Positions 13,210-13,213 of a DNA stretch of 13,213 nucleotides are shown piece by piece; the stretch's first letter is position 1, and each line of letters opens with the position of its first letter. The notes beneath the pieces were generated by a model, which was given only the letters and a program-made list of their open reading frames with translations, had not been told where the DNA came from and ran no database searches. The position numbers were made by a program, and so were the translations under genes. Source of the stretch: Oscillospiraceae bacterium (GTDB lineage Bacteria > Bacillota_A > Clostridia > Oscillospirales > Ruminococcaceae); NCBI GenBank assembly GCA_900766795.1, contig CAAFWX010000334.1, positions 1 through 13,213 on the forward strand. The letters are read 5' to 3'.

Positions 13210-13213
13210 GAAA

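Larger units (their letters stand above)
11553..13213. mobile_element. Left end of an element integrated at tRNA-Pro (prophage or ICE, incomplete)
   Basis: Behind the tRNA the DNA becomes clearly richer in A and T. It contains a tyrosine integrase pointing towards the tRNA, and short repeats on both sides of that gene. The element continues past the right edge. The cargo is not visible, so phage and conjugative types cannot be separated. Confidence 0.7.

Overview
The window looks like a chromosomal stretch from a Bacillota bacterium, most likely a gut-type Clostridia (Oscillospirales or Lachnospirales-like). This is inferred from AGGAGG-type ribosome binding sites before nearly every gene, three vegetative promoters that match TTGACA-17 bp-TATAAT exactly, a tRNA gene with encoded CCA, protein styles typical of the group (DUF4282 plus zinc ribbon, GH25, an intracellular SGNH hydrolase), and a moderately G+C-rich gene body. 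Species cannot be assigned from the sequence alone.

Layout, left to right. Bases 1-117 are the tail of an Asn/Gln-rich octapeptide-repeat protein, followed by an intrinsic terminator. From 6546 leftwards to 205 runs a four-gene minus-strand operon: PP2C phosphatase, transmembrane Ser/Thr kinase with an LRR-like outer domain, membrane-anchored GH25 muramidase, and membrane-bound EAL phosphodiesterase with a dead GGDEF domain. From 6739 rightwards runs a divergent plus-strand set: a DUF4282 membrane protein with a VAP/VEP repeat and C-terminal zinc ribbon, a membrane-anchored TPR/beta-domain protein, and, behind a terminator, an SGNH hydrolase. Two consensus promoters lie back to back in the 192-bp gap between the divergent sets, and the plus-strand leader carries a perfect 20-bp palindrome. 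A convergent minus-strand gene (9804-11165) encodes a secreted coiled-coil M23 peptidase with its own consensus promoter and terminator.

At 11476-11552 lies tRNA-Pro(GGG) with its promoter and terminator. Directly behind its 3' end, and pointing at it, is a tyrosine-recombinase integrase (11691-12995) in visibly more A+T-rich DNA. This is the standard left end of an element integrated at a tRNA gene; the rest of the element lies beyond the window. Short repeats flank the integrase on both sides: CATCTAAAGA repeats next to the tRNA, and three TGCA doublets with exact 12-bp spacing upstream of the gene.

How the genes may work together (inference): the kinase/phosphatase pair would sense something outside the membrane through the LRR-like region and adjust cell-envelope functions. 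The co-transcribed GH25 enzyme would cut peptidoglycan and the EAL protein would lower c-di-GMP. The divergent membrane proteins are plausible partners or substrates. The most interesting part of the window is this kinase/phosphatase-muramidase-c-di-GMP cluster with its divergent DUF4282 and TPR partners. The second is the unexplained repeat array at the element's control region.
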